64,000 nucleotides of DNA from Aureliella helgolandensis (GTDB lineage: Bacteria > Planctomycetota > Planctomycetia > Pirellulales > Pirellulaceae). The notes under the pieces were generated by a model. The model was not told the DNA's origin, ran no database searches, and was given only the letters and a program-made list of their open reading frames with translations. Shown here in pieces: positions 43,122 through 52,584 of this stretch (position 1 is its first letter; each line of letters begins with the position of its first letter). Where the stretch lies: the NCBI RefSeq assembly GCF_007752135.1, contig NZ_CP036298.1, positions 8,176,501 to 8,240,500 of the forward strand, read 5' to 3'. A program made the translations under genes and the position numbers.

Positions 43122-43481
43122 TCAATCGAACCACTCGTCGGCCGGATCAAACTTTGGGGAGGCCACGATGAGCACTTTCATCCCGCCAACGGCTCGGTGC
43201 CGAGTTTTCGGATGGATGACCACCGCCATATGCGGACGCAGTGGAATCCGTTCGCCATCAAGTTCCATCTGCGCGTCATCCTCACACTCAAGCACGAAAT
43301 AGGTTTCCGTGATCGCTTTGTGATAGTGGACCTTCGCGTTTTTGGTAATTTCCGTCACGTGTAACGAGTATGGGACTGATTCCACATCCATCAACCCCCT
43401 CCTAGCAACCCCGCAAGGACACAGAATGGTGGGTAGCGAGGGGTAATCGACTACTTCGTAGGACTTTGTCAGTTCAGCCAT
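43122..43481 (-). CDS. Cupin-domain protein
   Basis: 119 residues from ATG 43481 (MAELTKSYEVVDY...); the frame is open to 43541 but that leader is Pro-rich and not cupin-like. A single conserved beta-barrel: cupin motif 1 is KVHYHKAITETYFVLE (His, His, Glu metal ligands) and motif 2 is LRPHMAVVIHPKTRHRAV (His). Probably a metal-binding enzyme or small-molecule sensor in the cytoplasm; reaction unknown. A run of eight G residues lies upstream at about 43513-43520. Confidence 0.85.
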   Translation of the reverse strand: MAELTKSYEVVDYPSLPTILCPCGVARRGLMDVESVPYSLHVTEITKNAKVHYHKAITETYFVLECEDDAQMELDGERIPLRPHMAVVIHPKTRHRAVGGMKVLIVASPKFDPADEWFD

Positions 43482-44206
43482 ACCTGGAGGCTCTCGTTGT
43501 TGGGGAGCTAAGGGGGGGGGACAATCAACTAAGCTAGGCAAACTCTAACGTCTATTCCGAAGACAACGAAAGAGACTAAAACTAGTTTTCGTCAGACAAA
43601 CGGAGCGAAGCCCCACTATTGGGCCCCAAACCAAGTGTACAAACGAACACACAACACGGACTCCCGCACCAGACTATACCGATTAGGCCGACCTGCCGGG
43701 CATCACATCTTACCTAAGCAGGCAGCTCGAATTCTAGAGTAGAAATCGGCATAAACGAAGGCAGTCGCAACGGCCTCAAAAAACAATCTTCGCTGTTCAA
43801 GCGTTTCTTTCCACGCGGCCGATACCTTCCTCTAACTCAGCTCGACAACGCTGCGAGACGGCCGCGAAAGGCTGAGTGCAATCACCGGGTCAATAAAACA
43901 GGGCCCATGGAATGGCCCGCCCGGTGACTGGCGTAACAAGGACCCAAACTTTGCGGTAGGAAGTGTGGACCATAAGGTTCGGAACAGCATCCGACCTAGT
44001 GACAATCCATTACCGGCACCACGAAGTTGGACTGGTTCCCTGAAGACTTGGCAACAAGCGGCAGAAACCAGTCCGTTGCCGGCCCGGCAGGAGGGCGATT
44101 TCGGCGGCGGCTTCGTGCGTCGAAACCGGTCTCGGCCAACTACACCCCCGTAAAGGCCAGAACTACGCCAGAACAGACAGTTCATCGTTTAGGGAGTTGT
44201 GTCTCG
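43482..44206. other. 725-bp intergenic region ahead of Cys-rich protein gene
   Basis: Between the minus-strand cupin gene and the plus-strand Cys-rich gene, so it should contain divergent promoters. An upstream extension of the Cys-rich frame to 44027 has no signal-peptide character and is probably untranslated leader. No tRNA-like or riboswitch-like structure could be recognised. The ribosome-binding site AGGGAG is at 44191-44196. Confidence 0.45.
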
Positions 44207-45073
44207 ATGAAATTGAACATGCTTATTGGTTCCCTCGTACTTGGTGCTACTCTTTGTAGCCAATCGTTCGCTGGGGGACTCCTCGACCGCATGCTCGGAC
44301 TAAAGGGTGCCGGCTGTGACAGCGCTTGCTGTGACACTGGATGCTCGATAGACCCAAGTTGCGGATGCGAGATCGCTGCAGATCCTTCCTGCGGTTGTGA
44401 AATCAATGCTTGTGGCGGCGGATGTGCTGCTGCAATCGCACCATCCTGTGGATGCGAAGTGGTAGCGAGCTGTGACACGGGTTGCTGCACTCCACGCCGT
44501 CGCCCACTGATGGAATTGGTACAAAAGATCCACTGCAAGAAGCAAGCTTTGGTAAGCCGCTTGGCTAGCCATGGCAATGCATGCTGCGACAGCGGATGTG
44601 ATGGTGGATGCGGCGGAAGCTGCGGCATCATCGACCCATCCTGCGGTTGCGAATCACCATGCGGTGGAGCTTGCGGTGCAGCCCCAACCTGTGGTTGCGA
44701 ACTGAACGCTTGCGGAAATGGCAACCTGTTTGGTGCATCCTGCGGTTGTGAGCTGAATGCTTGTGCAGCTGGTCCTAGCTGTGGCGTTGAGGCCCCTTGT
44801 GGTCCTATCGGTTGCGACAGCGGATGTGGATGCGGACCTAAGCGATCCTGTGGTCTGCTCAGCAAGCTGTTCCAACGCAAGAACAACTGCTGCGATACCT
44901 TGGCTTGCGACTCCGGTTGCAGCTCTTGCAGCAGCTGTGCTACGAGTGCTCCAGTAGCAGCTCCAGTAGTACACGGCGATGCAGCTCCAATGCCTCCAGC
45001 ACCGGTTGTTGACCCAAGTGCTTACCTTCAAAGCAATCGACGCGTCATTCAGGCTACCAGCTACGTTCGCTAA
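44207..45073 (+). CDS. Cysteine-rich secreted repeat protein
   Basis: 288 residues from ATG 44207, supported by AGGGAG ten bases upstream and by the signal peptide that follows (KLNMLIGSLVLGATLCSQSFA). The mature protein has over 40 cysteines (about 15%), mostly in CGCE-type units: six copies of [P/A][S/T]CGCE with Ala/Asn linkers, plus CDSGC and CDTGC motifs. A short basic patch, RRRPLMELVQKIHCKKQ, interrupts the array, and the C-terminal 45 residues are Ala/Pro/Val-rich and Cys-free. No catalytic motif. Probably a disulfide-cross-linked envelope or surface structural protein; planctomycete cell walls are known to contain Cys-rich protein, but whether this one is part of it is inference. Followed by a strong terminator. 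Confidence 0.85.
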   Translation: MKLNMLIGSLVLGATLCSQSFAGGLLDRMLGLKGAGCDSACCDTGCSIDPSCGCEIAADPSCGCEINACGGGCAAAIAPSCGCEVVASCDTGCCTPRRRPLMELVQKIHCKKQALVSRLASHGNACCDSGCDGGCGGSCGIIDPSCGCESPCGGACGAAPTCGCELNACGNGNLFGASCGCELNACAAGPSCGVEAPCGPIGCDSGCGCGPKRSCGLLSKLFQRKNNCCDTLACDSGCSSCSSCATSAPVAAPVVHGDAAPMPPAPVVDPSAYLQSNRRVIQATSYVR

Positions 45074-45122
45074 GCTTCGGCTTTAGCAAACGCTGGTAAA
45101 ACCTCCAGACGTGTTCAACAAC

Positions 45123-45160
45123 GGTCCGTAGGGCGAAAGCTCTGCGGATCGTTTTTTTTT
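45123..45160 (+). terminator. Intrinsic terminator after Cys-rich gene
   Basis: A 12-bp stem (GGTCCGTAGGGC paired with GCTCTGCGGATC, with G-U wobbles) closed by a GAAA tetraloop, then G and nine T residues (45152-45160). It is 50 bp after the stop codon. The clearest rho-independent terminator in the window and consistent with a highly expressed monocistronic gene. Confidence 0.9.
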
Positions 45161-45240
45161 GCGTCTACCCAACCTGCCCTGCTCCATGTTACCCTGCTAC
45201 CCATATCATCTGAAGGATCCAATTTTAGAAGACGCCCGCC

Positions 45241-46710
45241 GTGAGTACCGCAAAAATCGACTGGAACATGGTTCTAGGCCCAGCCGCTGAGGTGCTGGGT
45301 GACGAGCAATCCAGTCACTACGACGCACTCCAATCCGCGCTCCTGCAACATTCCCGACGCGCGATTCGCCCGCGTCCCGAACTGCCCCCCAACGAGCTAC
45401 CGTTCGGCACCGATGCGGTCCCCTGGTGGCAGGCCGGGCGATTTCTCTCAGAGGACGCTGTCCGGCCCGGCGGCTTTCTCAATTTCGCAGCAGGCGACTA
45501 CTACATCCAAGACGCCGGTTCCATGCTAGCGTTGGCCCTGTGTGGCATTTCTCCTGGCCAAAAAGTCTGCGATACCTGCGCTTCTCCCGGTGGCAAATCA
45601 ACGGCCATCCTCGAACAGCTGGCCGGCCAGGGATTCCTCATCTCCAATGAGGTGATCCACTCGCGTGTCGCACTGCTCAATATGGCCCTGTGGCGCAGCG
45701 GCTACGGCAACCAGATCACGACCAGCACCGAAGTTGAGGTGTTGGCGGAATACTTCCCTGAGAAGCTCGATTGCGTCCTGGTGGACGCCCCTTGCTCCGG
45801 TCAGTCGATGGTGGCTCGCGGCAAGCAATCCATGGCCTCCTTCACTCCAGCACAGATCTCGCACAGCGCAGCTCGGCAACAACGCATCTTTCGCGCAGCG
45901 GCACGTATGGTCGCTCCTGGCGGACGCATGGTGTACTCAACCTGCACCTTCTCTTACGCCGAAAATGAACAAATCATCCAACAATTCCTCGACGAACATC
46001 CCGGCTGGGAGCCGATTGAGCCGGACCATCTCGAACCATGGAAAAGCCCGACTGCGGCTGGCTGCTATCGCGTGTGGCCGCACCGAGATCAATGTGCTGG
46101 CGGATTTGCTGCCGCCCTCCGGCGTCAGACTTTGCCCTCCGACGCGCACCTTACCGAGATCTCTGCCGACCAACTCTCGCCGCCTCCCAAGCGGCGGCCA
46201 CGAAACTCCTGGCAAGTCGTCGCGGAATTGCCTCAAGAGGTCGCTGACTGGTTTCTGGCCGATCTCGATGCTCCCTCACTCTCGCTGGAATTCTATCGCG
46301 TTGGATCGCAATTGCATCTGGTGCCCGCAGCCATCAACGAAGCCCTCCCGTCGGAAAAACCTTGGTTTGAAATTGCTGTTGCCGGAACTCCCATTGCCGA
46401 AGCTCAGGGCAAGCGTTGGGAGCCGAGCTATGCGAGCTCGGTTCTGAACAAACAGATTCCGATGCAACCAGCACAGCAAATCGAGCTCAGCGATGACGAG
46501 GCGGTGCAATACGTGGCTGGACAAGCAGTGCGGTGCACACCACACCGCACTCCTCCCGACCTGCATGGTTGGTGTGGAGTGATTTGGCGCGGTAGGAAAC
46601 TCAGCTGGGGAAAATTCACCTCGGGAGTTCTCAAAAATCACTTCCCCAAAGTCGCGCGACAAACCAATACGCAAGTTGCCGCGGGAAGTCTAGGCCCTTC
46701 TCCTGATTGA
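45241..46710 (+). CDS. RsmF/NOL1-NOP2-Sun family RNA cytosine-C5 methyltransferase
   Basis: 489 residues from GTG 45241. SAM-binding loop CDTCASPGGKST (110-121), motif IV DAPCSGQSM with C185, and motif VI STCTFS with C235; this two-cysteine arrangement is diagnostic of RCMT m5C methyltransferases. The C-terminal 190 residues include an RsmF-like RNA-binding part (GQAVRCTPHRTPPDLHGWCGVIWRGRKLSWGK in part). Likely methylates a cytosine in 16S rRNA. Assignment to RsmF rather than RsmB rests on the C-terminal extension. Confidence 0.9.
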   Translation: MSTAKIDWNMVLGPAAEVLGDEQSSHYDALQSALLQHSRRAIRPRPELPPNELPFGTDAVPWWQAGRFLSEDAVRPGGFLNFAAGDYYIQDAGSMLALALCGISPGQKVCDTCASPGGKSTAILEQLAGQGFLISNEVIHSRVALLNMALWRSGYGNQITTSTEVEVLAEYFPEKLDCVLVDAPCSGQSMVARGKQSMASFTPAQISHSAARQQRIFRAAARMVAPGGRMVYSTCTFSYAENEQIIQQFLDEHPGWEPIEPDHLEPWKSPTAAGCYRVWPHRDQCAGGFAAALRRQTLPSDAHLTEISADQLSPPPKRRPRNSWQVVAELPQEVADWFLADLDAPSLSLEFYRVGSQLHLVPAAINEALPSEKPWFEIAVAGTPIAEAQGKRWEPSYASSVLNKQIPMQPAQQIELSDDEAVQYVAGQAVRCTPHRTPPDLHGWCGVIWRGRKLSWGKFTSGVLKNHFPKVARQTNTQVAAGSLGPSPD

Positions 46711-46804
46711 ATTTTCCATGACAATGGCTGTTCGCAACCCCTCACAGCAGCCTTCCTAGAGTCGTTGTCTACCTGCAAACTCCCCCCGTAACTGTTTGGG
46801 CATC

Positions 46805-49800
46805 ATGACATCCTTTCACCGTATCCAGATTATTTCGGCAAGGCTCCTGCTCCTGCTTGCCAGCAGTTTAGTAGGGTACCTACTACCTTCACCCCAACTC
46901 TGCGCACAAGCCGTTGCCGAGAGTGCTGCTCAGCCACCGGCAGCAGCCCCAGCCACGGACCCCGCCGGAAATCTGCGGTCCCCTGCTTCCCCCACGAATC
47001 CACCGGCCGCTACCGCGCCCCCGGGTGCGGAAGTCCCCCCGGCCACAACGCTCCCCATCGATCCGATCGCAGGTCGAATCCAAGAGATCCAACAGCGTTT
47101 AGCGCAAACTCAAGCAGAGATTGCGTCGAATCCCGATGAAGCGAAAAAGGGGCTGACAGACCTCTACCAGAAGGCGATCACGGATTTGCAGGCCGCTCAA
47201 ACCGCGCGCGAAAAACTGCAGGAATGGGAGGCCCGAACGGTGGCGGCCCCGCAGACGCTCCAAACCGTACTCCAACAACTCGAAACGCTTAAACAACAGA
47301 AAGACAAACCAGCCACTTTCAACTTTCCCAATATGGATGAGGGGAAAATAAAAGTTCAACAGCTGGGCACCGAGCTGGCCGCCGCCACCGCCAAGCGAAC
47401 GAAACTCACCGAGGAGGAAGCTGCTCGAGAAAAACGCCGCAAGGAACTTCCACAACTAATCTCCGATTTAAAGACACTTCAAGACCAACAAACCAAGGCC
47501 GGAAGCCCAGCGGACGCAGCCAATGCGCCGGCTGTTACAGAAGCCCTCTCCTGGGCCAGCGATGCAAGTCTCCGATCGATCAATCAACAAATCTTGGCCT
47601 TGGAAAGTGAGCAGCGGGCCTACGAAGCTGAGGCAACCCTGCTCCCCAAACAGATTGAACTTGCGCGGAGTGAGGAGAACCGGCTCCAAGAACTGGTAAA
47701 GCAAGCCAATGCGCAACTTGAGGCCATACGCACCAATCGCATCTTGCAACAACGACTTGAACTGGAGCATGCGCTGCTCGATACGAAATCTCCTGCCAAC
47801 CAAGAGCCCATTAACCAAGAGCTCATTAAGAACCTACTGCAACACCTAGAGACCTGGCAGAATTGGACAGCAAGGCACAACTTGCTACAAACCAAACTAG
47901 CTACGACCAACGAGACACTGCGTGTGTGGCGTGAAAAACGCTCCAAAATGGATGCCAGAGTTTCCACTTCTCCGACCTCAAAGAGCGGCGGTACGTTCAA
48001 CAGTTGGGTTGGTCTGATGCTTCGTAAACAGCGTAACGAACTGCCCGACACGGATCAACTCTACGCAGAGATCTCATTGCTTCAAGAGCAGATGCGAGCT
48101 GCTGACGCTCTGCGTTTCGAGCTAGACGATGAATTGCAAACCGCCCAATCCCAGTTAACCCAAGAAGAGGCGATTCAAGCAGCTTCCGCGGACAACGAAG
48201 ATGAACCTCCTAAGGAAGCGCGAACCGAAGAGTTGCTGAAGCAAACGATCGATATCTTGCAAGCGATACAACTCGACCTCAACACGCACGTCGACGCCCT
48301 CTACGAAACCGCCAATCAAATCCAAAACACGATCCACTTGTCGATCGATTATCAAGAATTCATTGACAAGCACGTACTGTTCATTCGTAGTTCGGAACGG
48401 CTGCAGAGTTCAGACATCCCCTCATTGATGGAAGCCTTTCACTGGCTGGTTTCACTAGACAACTGGCGTTTCACCGGTGCACTCTTGTTGCGAGATATCT
48501 ACCAAGAACCGTGGTGGTACACTCTGCTGGTAGTCGGGTTAGGCATTCTATTGGCAAACCAAACCAATCTGCGTCGTAGGTTGGGAGAAGTCTCCACCAA
48601 AGCAAGCAAGAACACCTGCACTCAGTTTTCGTACACCGTTCGCGGAATCCTCTTAACCTTCCTTATTTCGTCGCCGCTCCCCTTAGCACTGCTATTCTTC
48701 TTTTGGCGTCTCACGGTTCGGTCTCAACTCGAATACACCATGGGCGCAGATTTACAATTTGTGCAAGCCGTTTCCAGCAGCCTACTGCTGACCGTGAGCG
48801 TCTTCTTACCGGCGGAGCTGTTGCGGCAACTCTGCCGCTCCAATGGATTGGGGATCAAACATTTTGGCTGGCCAGAGTCCGAATCTAAAAGTTTGGGCAA
48901 TAACCTTCGCTGGCTGATCAATAGCACCGTTCCACTCATTGCGGTGTTTGGAATGTTGAATTATCAAGCCGACGCGCGCTGGGAATCTTCCTTGGGCCGC
49001 GTCGTCTTCATCTGCCTGATGCCGCTCATTTCGATTTCGCTCTACAGAATTTTCCATCCTCAAACTGGAATCTTCAGCGATTTCCTCAGAAGCAACAGTG
49101 GAGGTTGGCTCGATCGAACAAGTCTAGTTTGGTTCTTGGCCATCGTCTTGAGCCCGATCCTGATGGCATTCACCAGCTACTTAGGCTACCACTACACGGC
49201 TGTTCGAATAGCGGGCCACTTCGCCTCGACGATGTGGATGATCGTAGCATTGACGCTCGTCTATTGCGTCCTTACCCGTTGGATACTGCTCAACCGTCGA
49301 AGACTCGTTCGACAACAGGCTCGCCAACGCCTTGAGGATGCTGCCAAACGTGATTCGGGGACCGCTGCCCCCGCCGTCGATGACACGACGGTCGATCTGA
49401 TCACGCTCAATGAACAAACAAGACGGTTGGTCACTAGTGTTGTGGTAGCCACCGGATTAGGAATTGCCTATCGAATCTGGTTCGATGTCCTGCCTGCGGT
49501 CGACATGCTCAACAGCGTTCAACTCTGGACGACCCAAGGCCCTACTCCCGATGAGAACATCAACATCACGTTGGCCAATGTCGTGCTCGTCATTCCGATT
49601 CTGATTTTAGCAATCATCGCTGGCCGCAACGTACCGGGCCTGCTGGAAATTGCCCTACTCCAATACTTGCCGCTCACCAAAGCAGCCAAGTACGCAATTA
49701 CGACCATGTTTCGATATGCGATTCTGGCAATCAGTATCATGGCGGTCTCTTATGTACTCGGACTGCAGTGGGCTAGCATCCAATGGCTGGTGGCAGCTCT

Positions 49801-50377
49801 GGGCGTCGGACTCGGCTTCGGCCTCCAAGAGATCTTTGCCAATTTCGTGTCAGGCATCATCCTCCTCTTTGAGCAACCTCTCCGCGTAGGCGATACGATC
49901 ACCGTCGACGGAACAACTGGAGTCGTCTCCAAAATCCGCATGCGCGCCACCACGATCATCAACTGGGATCGCCAAGAGTTGATCGTACCCAACAAAGACT
50001 TGATCACAGGTAAACTACTCAACTGGACGCTGAGCGACACGATGAATCGCATCGTCGTCAATGTGGGCATCGCCTACGGTAGCGATACATCCCGAGCCTG
50101 CGACATCATCCGCGAGATTTGTGAAGAGCATCCCAATATTATGAGCTCCCCTTCCCCCGTCATCACCTTCGAAGGCTTTGGTGACAATACGCTCAATTTA
50201 GTGGTCCGGGCCTACCTCGAATCACTCGACAACCGCCTTGCAACGATTCATGAAATGCATCAACAGATCTACATGGCCTTTGGTACTGCTGGCATTGAAA
50301 TAGCCTTTCCGCAACGTGACTTGCATATTCGATCGATCCCAGACCGCCTGTCCAAATGGTTTGAGTCCCGATCCTAA
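46805..50377 (+). CDS. Large mechanosensitive channel of MscK/MscS type
   Basis: About 1190 residues from ATG 46805 (TTG 46796 possible). Signal-peptide-like start, then a Pro/Ala-rich linker, then a long periplasmic coiled-coil region (about 95-520). Eleven or so membrane helices run from about 565 to 1000. The MscS pore and beta domain is at the C-terminus: LGVGLGFGLQEIFANFVSGIILLFE in part, LRVGDTITVDGTTGVVSKIRMRAT, and IVPNKDLITGKLLNW. Such proteins release solutes on membrane tension during osmotic downshock. Stands alone; a cluster of short repeats follows it. Confidence 0.92.
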   Translation: MTSFHRIQIISARLLLLLASSLVGYLLPSPQLCAQAVAESAAQPPAAAPATDPAGNLRSPASPTNPPAATAPPGAEVPPATTLPIDPIAGRIQEIQQRLAQTQAEIASNPDEAKKGLTDLYQKAITDLQAAQTAREKLQEWEARTVAAPQTLQTVLQQLETLKQQKDKPATFNFPNMDEGKIKVQQLGTELAAATAKRTKLTEEEAAREKRRKELPQLISDLKTLQDQQTKAGSPADAANAPAVTEALSWASDASLRSINQQILALESEQRAYEAEATLLPKQIELARSEENRLQELVKQANAQLEAIRTNRILQQRLELEHALLDTKSPANQEPINQELIKNLLQHLETWQNWTARHNLLQTKLATTNETLRVWREKRSKMDARVSTSPTSKSGGTFNSWVGLMLRKQRNELPDTDQLYAEISLLQEQMRAADALRFELDDELQTAQSQLTQEEAIQAASADNEDEPPKEARTEELLKQTIDILQAIQLDLNTHVDALYETANQIQNTIHLSIDYQEFIDKHVLFIRSSERLQSSDIPSLMEAFHWLVSLDNWRFTGALLLRDIYQEPWWYTLLVVGLGILLANQTNLRRRLGEVSTKASKNTCTQFSYTVRGILLTFLISSPLPLALLFFFWRLTVRSQLEYTMGADLQFVQAVSSSLLLTVSVFLPAELLRQLCRSNGLGIKHFGWPESESKSLGNNLRWLINSTVPLIAVFGMLNYQADARWESSLGRVVFICLMPLISISLYRIFHPQTGIFSDFLRSNSGGWLDRTSLVWFLAIVLSPILMAFTSYLGYHYTAVRIAGHFASTMWMIVALTLVYCVLTRWILLNRRRLVRQQARQRLEDAAKRDSGTAAPAVDDTTVDLITLNEQTRRLVTSVVVATGLGIAYRIWFDVLPAVDMLNSVQLWTTQGPTPDENINITLANVVLVIPILILAIIAGRNVPGLLEIALLQYLPLTKAAKYAITTMFRYAILAISIMAVSYVLGLQWASIQWLVAALGVGLGFGLQEIFANFVSGIILLFEQPLRVGDTITVDGTTGVVSKIRMRATTIINWDRQELIVPNKDLITGKLLNWTLSDTMNRIVVNVGIAYGSDTSRACDIIREICEEHPNIMSSPSPVITFEGFGDNTLNLVVRAYLESLDNRLATIHEMHQQIYMAFGTAGIEIAFPQRDLHIRSIPDRLSKWFESRS

Positions 50378-50387
50378 AAGCTTATTG

Positions 50388-50665
50388 ATATAGCAACCCA
50401 CCACGTAACGGGCTGTTGATTCAATAGCAATTTGAATTCTAACGCGAAGGTAGCATCCCTAATTACCCTATAGCGGTAACCACCCTTCCTTGCTCACCGG
50501 GCTGTTGATTTAAAAGCGCCTTGAGTTTTAGCGTGAAGGTAGCGTCCCTAATCGCCCTGTAGTGGCGACCACCTACTCCTTGCTGACGCGGCGGGTTACT
50601 ATTTCGACAGACCGTCACGCAGCGGGTTACTATATTCAACAGCCCAGTAATTCAACAGCCCAGTA
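50388..50665. repeat. Intergenic repeat cluster: 89-bp tandem duplication with inverted-repeat ends
   Basis: Two diverged tandem copies of an approximately 89-bp unit at 50410-50498 and 50499-50588, each starting GGGCTGTTGATT and containing GCGAAGGTAGC/GTGAAGGTAGC. These are followed by two copies of GCGGGTTACTAT (50591 and 50622) and two perfect copies of ATTCAACAGCCCAGTA (50634-50649, 50650-50665). The latter are inverse to the GGGCTGTTGA starts, so the cluster is framed by an imperfect inverted repeat. No coding capacity. Fits a composite REP/MITE-type element; unrelated in sequence to the element at 17.1 kb. Confidence 0.75.
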
Positions 50666-50824
50666 AGCAAGGCAAATACCACTGGTTCATGTGTGGGAGC
50701 TCCCTATTTCCGCTACAACTAAAAAGTGCCCCAATTCGATTGTCTACTAGCTCTCGAGTAGCCCATCACTACCGTTCAATACACCTCTTGAAACACGTCT
50801 CGAAAATTGACAAAGCCCTACCCC

Positions 50825-52495
50825 ATGCAGAACCCAACTTCTACTCCGCTTCGAATTGTCATTATCGGAGGCGTTGCAGGAGGTGCATCGGCAGCGACGC
50901 GCGCCCGGCGTTGCAACGCCAATGCCGAAATCACAATCCTTGAGAAAGGTCCTGCCGTTTCGTTTGCAAACTGTGGGCTCCCCTACCACCTGGGCGGGGA
51001 GATCGAAGATCGAGAAAAGCTGATCGTCGCCACTCCAGAATTGTTCTGGGATCGCTTCCGCATCCGTGTCCGCACCGGGCATGAAGTCACCAAGATCGAT
51101 CGCGAAGCAGCGACCGTTACCGGCAAGAACTCCACTCAGGAAGAATTTAAAGTCCCCTATGACCGCTTGATCCTGGCTACCGGTTCGGAACCCATTCGAC
51201 CGGAATTCTGCAATATCCAGGCCGACAATGTCTTCCAGTTATGGACGCTGGATGACATGGACCGCATCCTGGCCTACATGAAGAAACGTCCTTGCAAAAA
51301 GGCGACTGTAATCGGCGGCGGTTTCATTGGCCTCGAAGTTGTGGAACAACTCCAACACCGGCAAATCTCGATAGCACTCATCGAAAAATTGCCGCAAGTG
51401 CTGGGGCCGCTCGACTGGGAAATGGCGAAACTGATCGAACTGGAACTGGAAAAGCAGAAAGTCCAACTTCATCTGGGAGCCACCGTTGAAAGCCTCCTAA
51501 CCAGCAATCAACGAGTGACGGCCGTCAAATTAACCAACGGAAGCTCGGTCACCTCGGATTTAGTCATCGTCGGAGCGGGCGTGCGACCTCGCACGGCATT
51601 GGCAGAATCGGCCGGCCTTTCGTTAGGCGAACAGGGGGGCGTGCGCATCAACGAATTTTGCCAAACTGACGACCCCAATATCTATGCCGTTGGTGATATG
51701 GTGGAATACCACCACGGAACCTTGGACCGCAATCTACGAGTCCCACTAGCGGGCCCTGCCAACCGGGCCGGGCGAGTCGCCGGGACTCACGCCGCCACCG
51801 GCCATGCTCAGCCGCTGGGAAGTGTGCAAGGAACCGCCATCGTCCGCGTCTTTGGCCTAGCCGCCGGTGCCACGGGAATCAACGAACGCATGTGCGGGCA
51901 ATTCGACATCGACTGCCGCACTGCCACCATTCAAGCGCCACACCACGCTAACTATTTCCCCGGCGCTCGAAGCCTCACCATTAAGCTGATCTATCGAGCT
52001 ACCGATGGGAAAGTCCTGGGGGCTCAAGCCGTCGGCGCCGAGGGAGTCGACAAACGAATCGACGTGATCGCGACACTTCTCAACTTCCATGGAACCGTTT
52101 ACGATTTGGCACAACTCGATTTGGCCTACGCACCTCCCTTTGGTTCCGCCAAAGATCCCATTCACATGGCTGCCTTTGCCGCCCAAAATGATCTTGAGAA
52201 AGCCCCTGCGCTGCTCCCCTTCAATGCTGACTTAGCCGGGTTGCAAGTCGTTGACGTGCGGAACAACGCCGAACTGGCTAAGCTTCCCTTGGACGGTGCA
52301 ATTCATATCCCCGTCGATGAATTGGCGGAGCGGTGGCAGGAACTTGACCCCACACTTCCCACGGTTACCGTCTGCCATTCCGGTAAGCGAGCGCATGTGG
52401 CCGCTTGCTGGCTCAATGGGAAAGGGTTCCAACAGCCTGTGCTGAATCTCAACGGGGGCATGTCCATCCGCAAGCTCTCGACAACCTTGCCCTAA
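50825..52495 (+). CDS. CoA-disulfide reductase/NADH oxidase-like flavoprotein with C-terminal rhodanese domain
   Basis: 556 residues from ATG 50825. FAD-binding IVIIGGVAGGASAATRARR at the N-terminus, the single redox-active cysteine in SFANCGLPY (C50), NAD(P)H-binding ATVIGGGFIGLEVVEQL, second FAD segment NIYAVGDMV, then a dimerisation domain. The last roughly 95 residues are a rhodanese domain: VVDVRNNAELAKLPLDGAIHIP and active-site loop CHSGKR. The fusion is the CDR-RHD type, reported to reduce CoA disulfide or persulfides. A role in thiol redox balance or polysulfide handling is inferred. Confidence 0.92.
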   Translation: MQNPTSTPLRIVIIGGVAGGASAATRARRCNANAEITILEKGPAVSFANCGLPYHLGGEIEDREKLIVATPELFWDRFRIRVRTGHEVTKIDREAATVTGKNSTQEEFKVPYDRLILATGSEPIRPEFCNIQADNVFQLWTLDDMDRILAYMKKRPCKKATVIGGGFIGLEVVEQLQHRQISIALIEKLPQVLGPLDWEMAKLIELELEKQKVQLHLGATVESLLTSNQRVTAVKLTNGSSVTSDLVIVGAGVRPRTALAESAGLSLGEQGGVRINEFCQTDDPNIYAVGDMVEYHHGTLDRNLRVPLAGPANRAGRVAGTHAATGHAQPLGSVQGTAIVRVFGLAAGATGINERMCGQFDIDCRTATIQAPHHANYFPGARSLTIKLIYRATDGKVLGAQAVGAEGVDKRIDVIATLLNFHGTVYDLAQLDLAYAPPFGSAKDPIHMAAFAAQNDLEKAPALLPFNADLAGLQVVDVRNNAELAKLPLDGAIHIPVDELAERWQELDPTLPTVTVCHSGKRAHVAACWLNGKGFQQPVLNLNGGMSIRKLSTTLP

Positions 52496-52584
52496 CGCTC
52501 CAACTTCAGAGGGCAGCAGTCCAGTTGGACGCGTGCATCCCCTCCCCTGTTCCACAACGTTTCACTTCGTAGATTCTAAAAACC

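Noticed and set aside
43832-44185. 117-codon minus-strand frame in the intergenic region
   Set aside because: No start signal or family feature, overlaps the leader of the Cys-rich gene; probably chance in GC-rich DNA.
44182-44886. 234-codon minus-strand frame, Pro/Gln/Ser-rich
   Set aside because: Mirror of the Cys-rich repeat gene; its low complexity simply reflects the repeats on the other strand, which has the signal peptide, ribosome-binding site and terminator.
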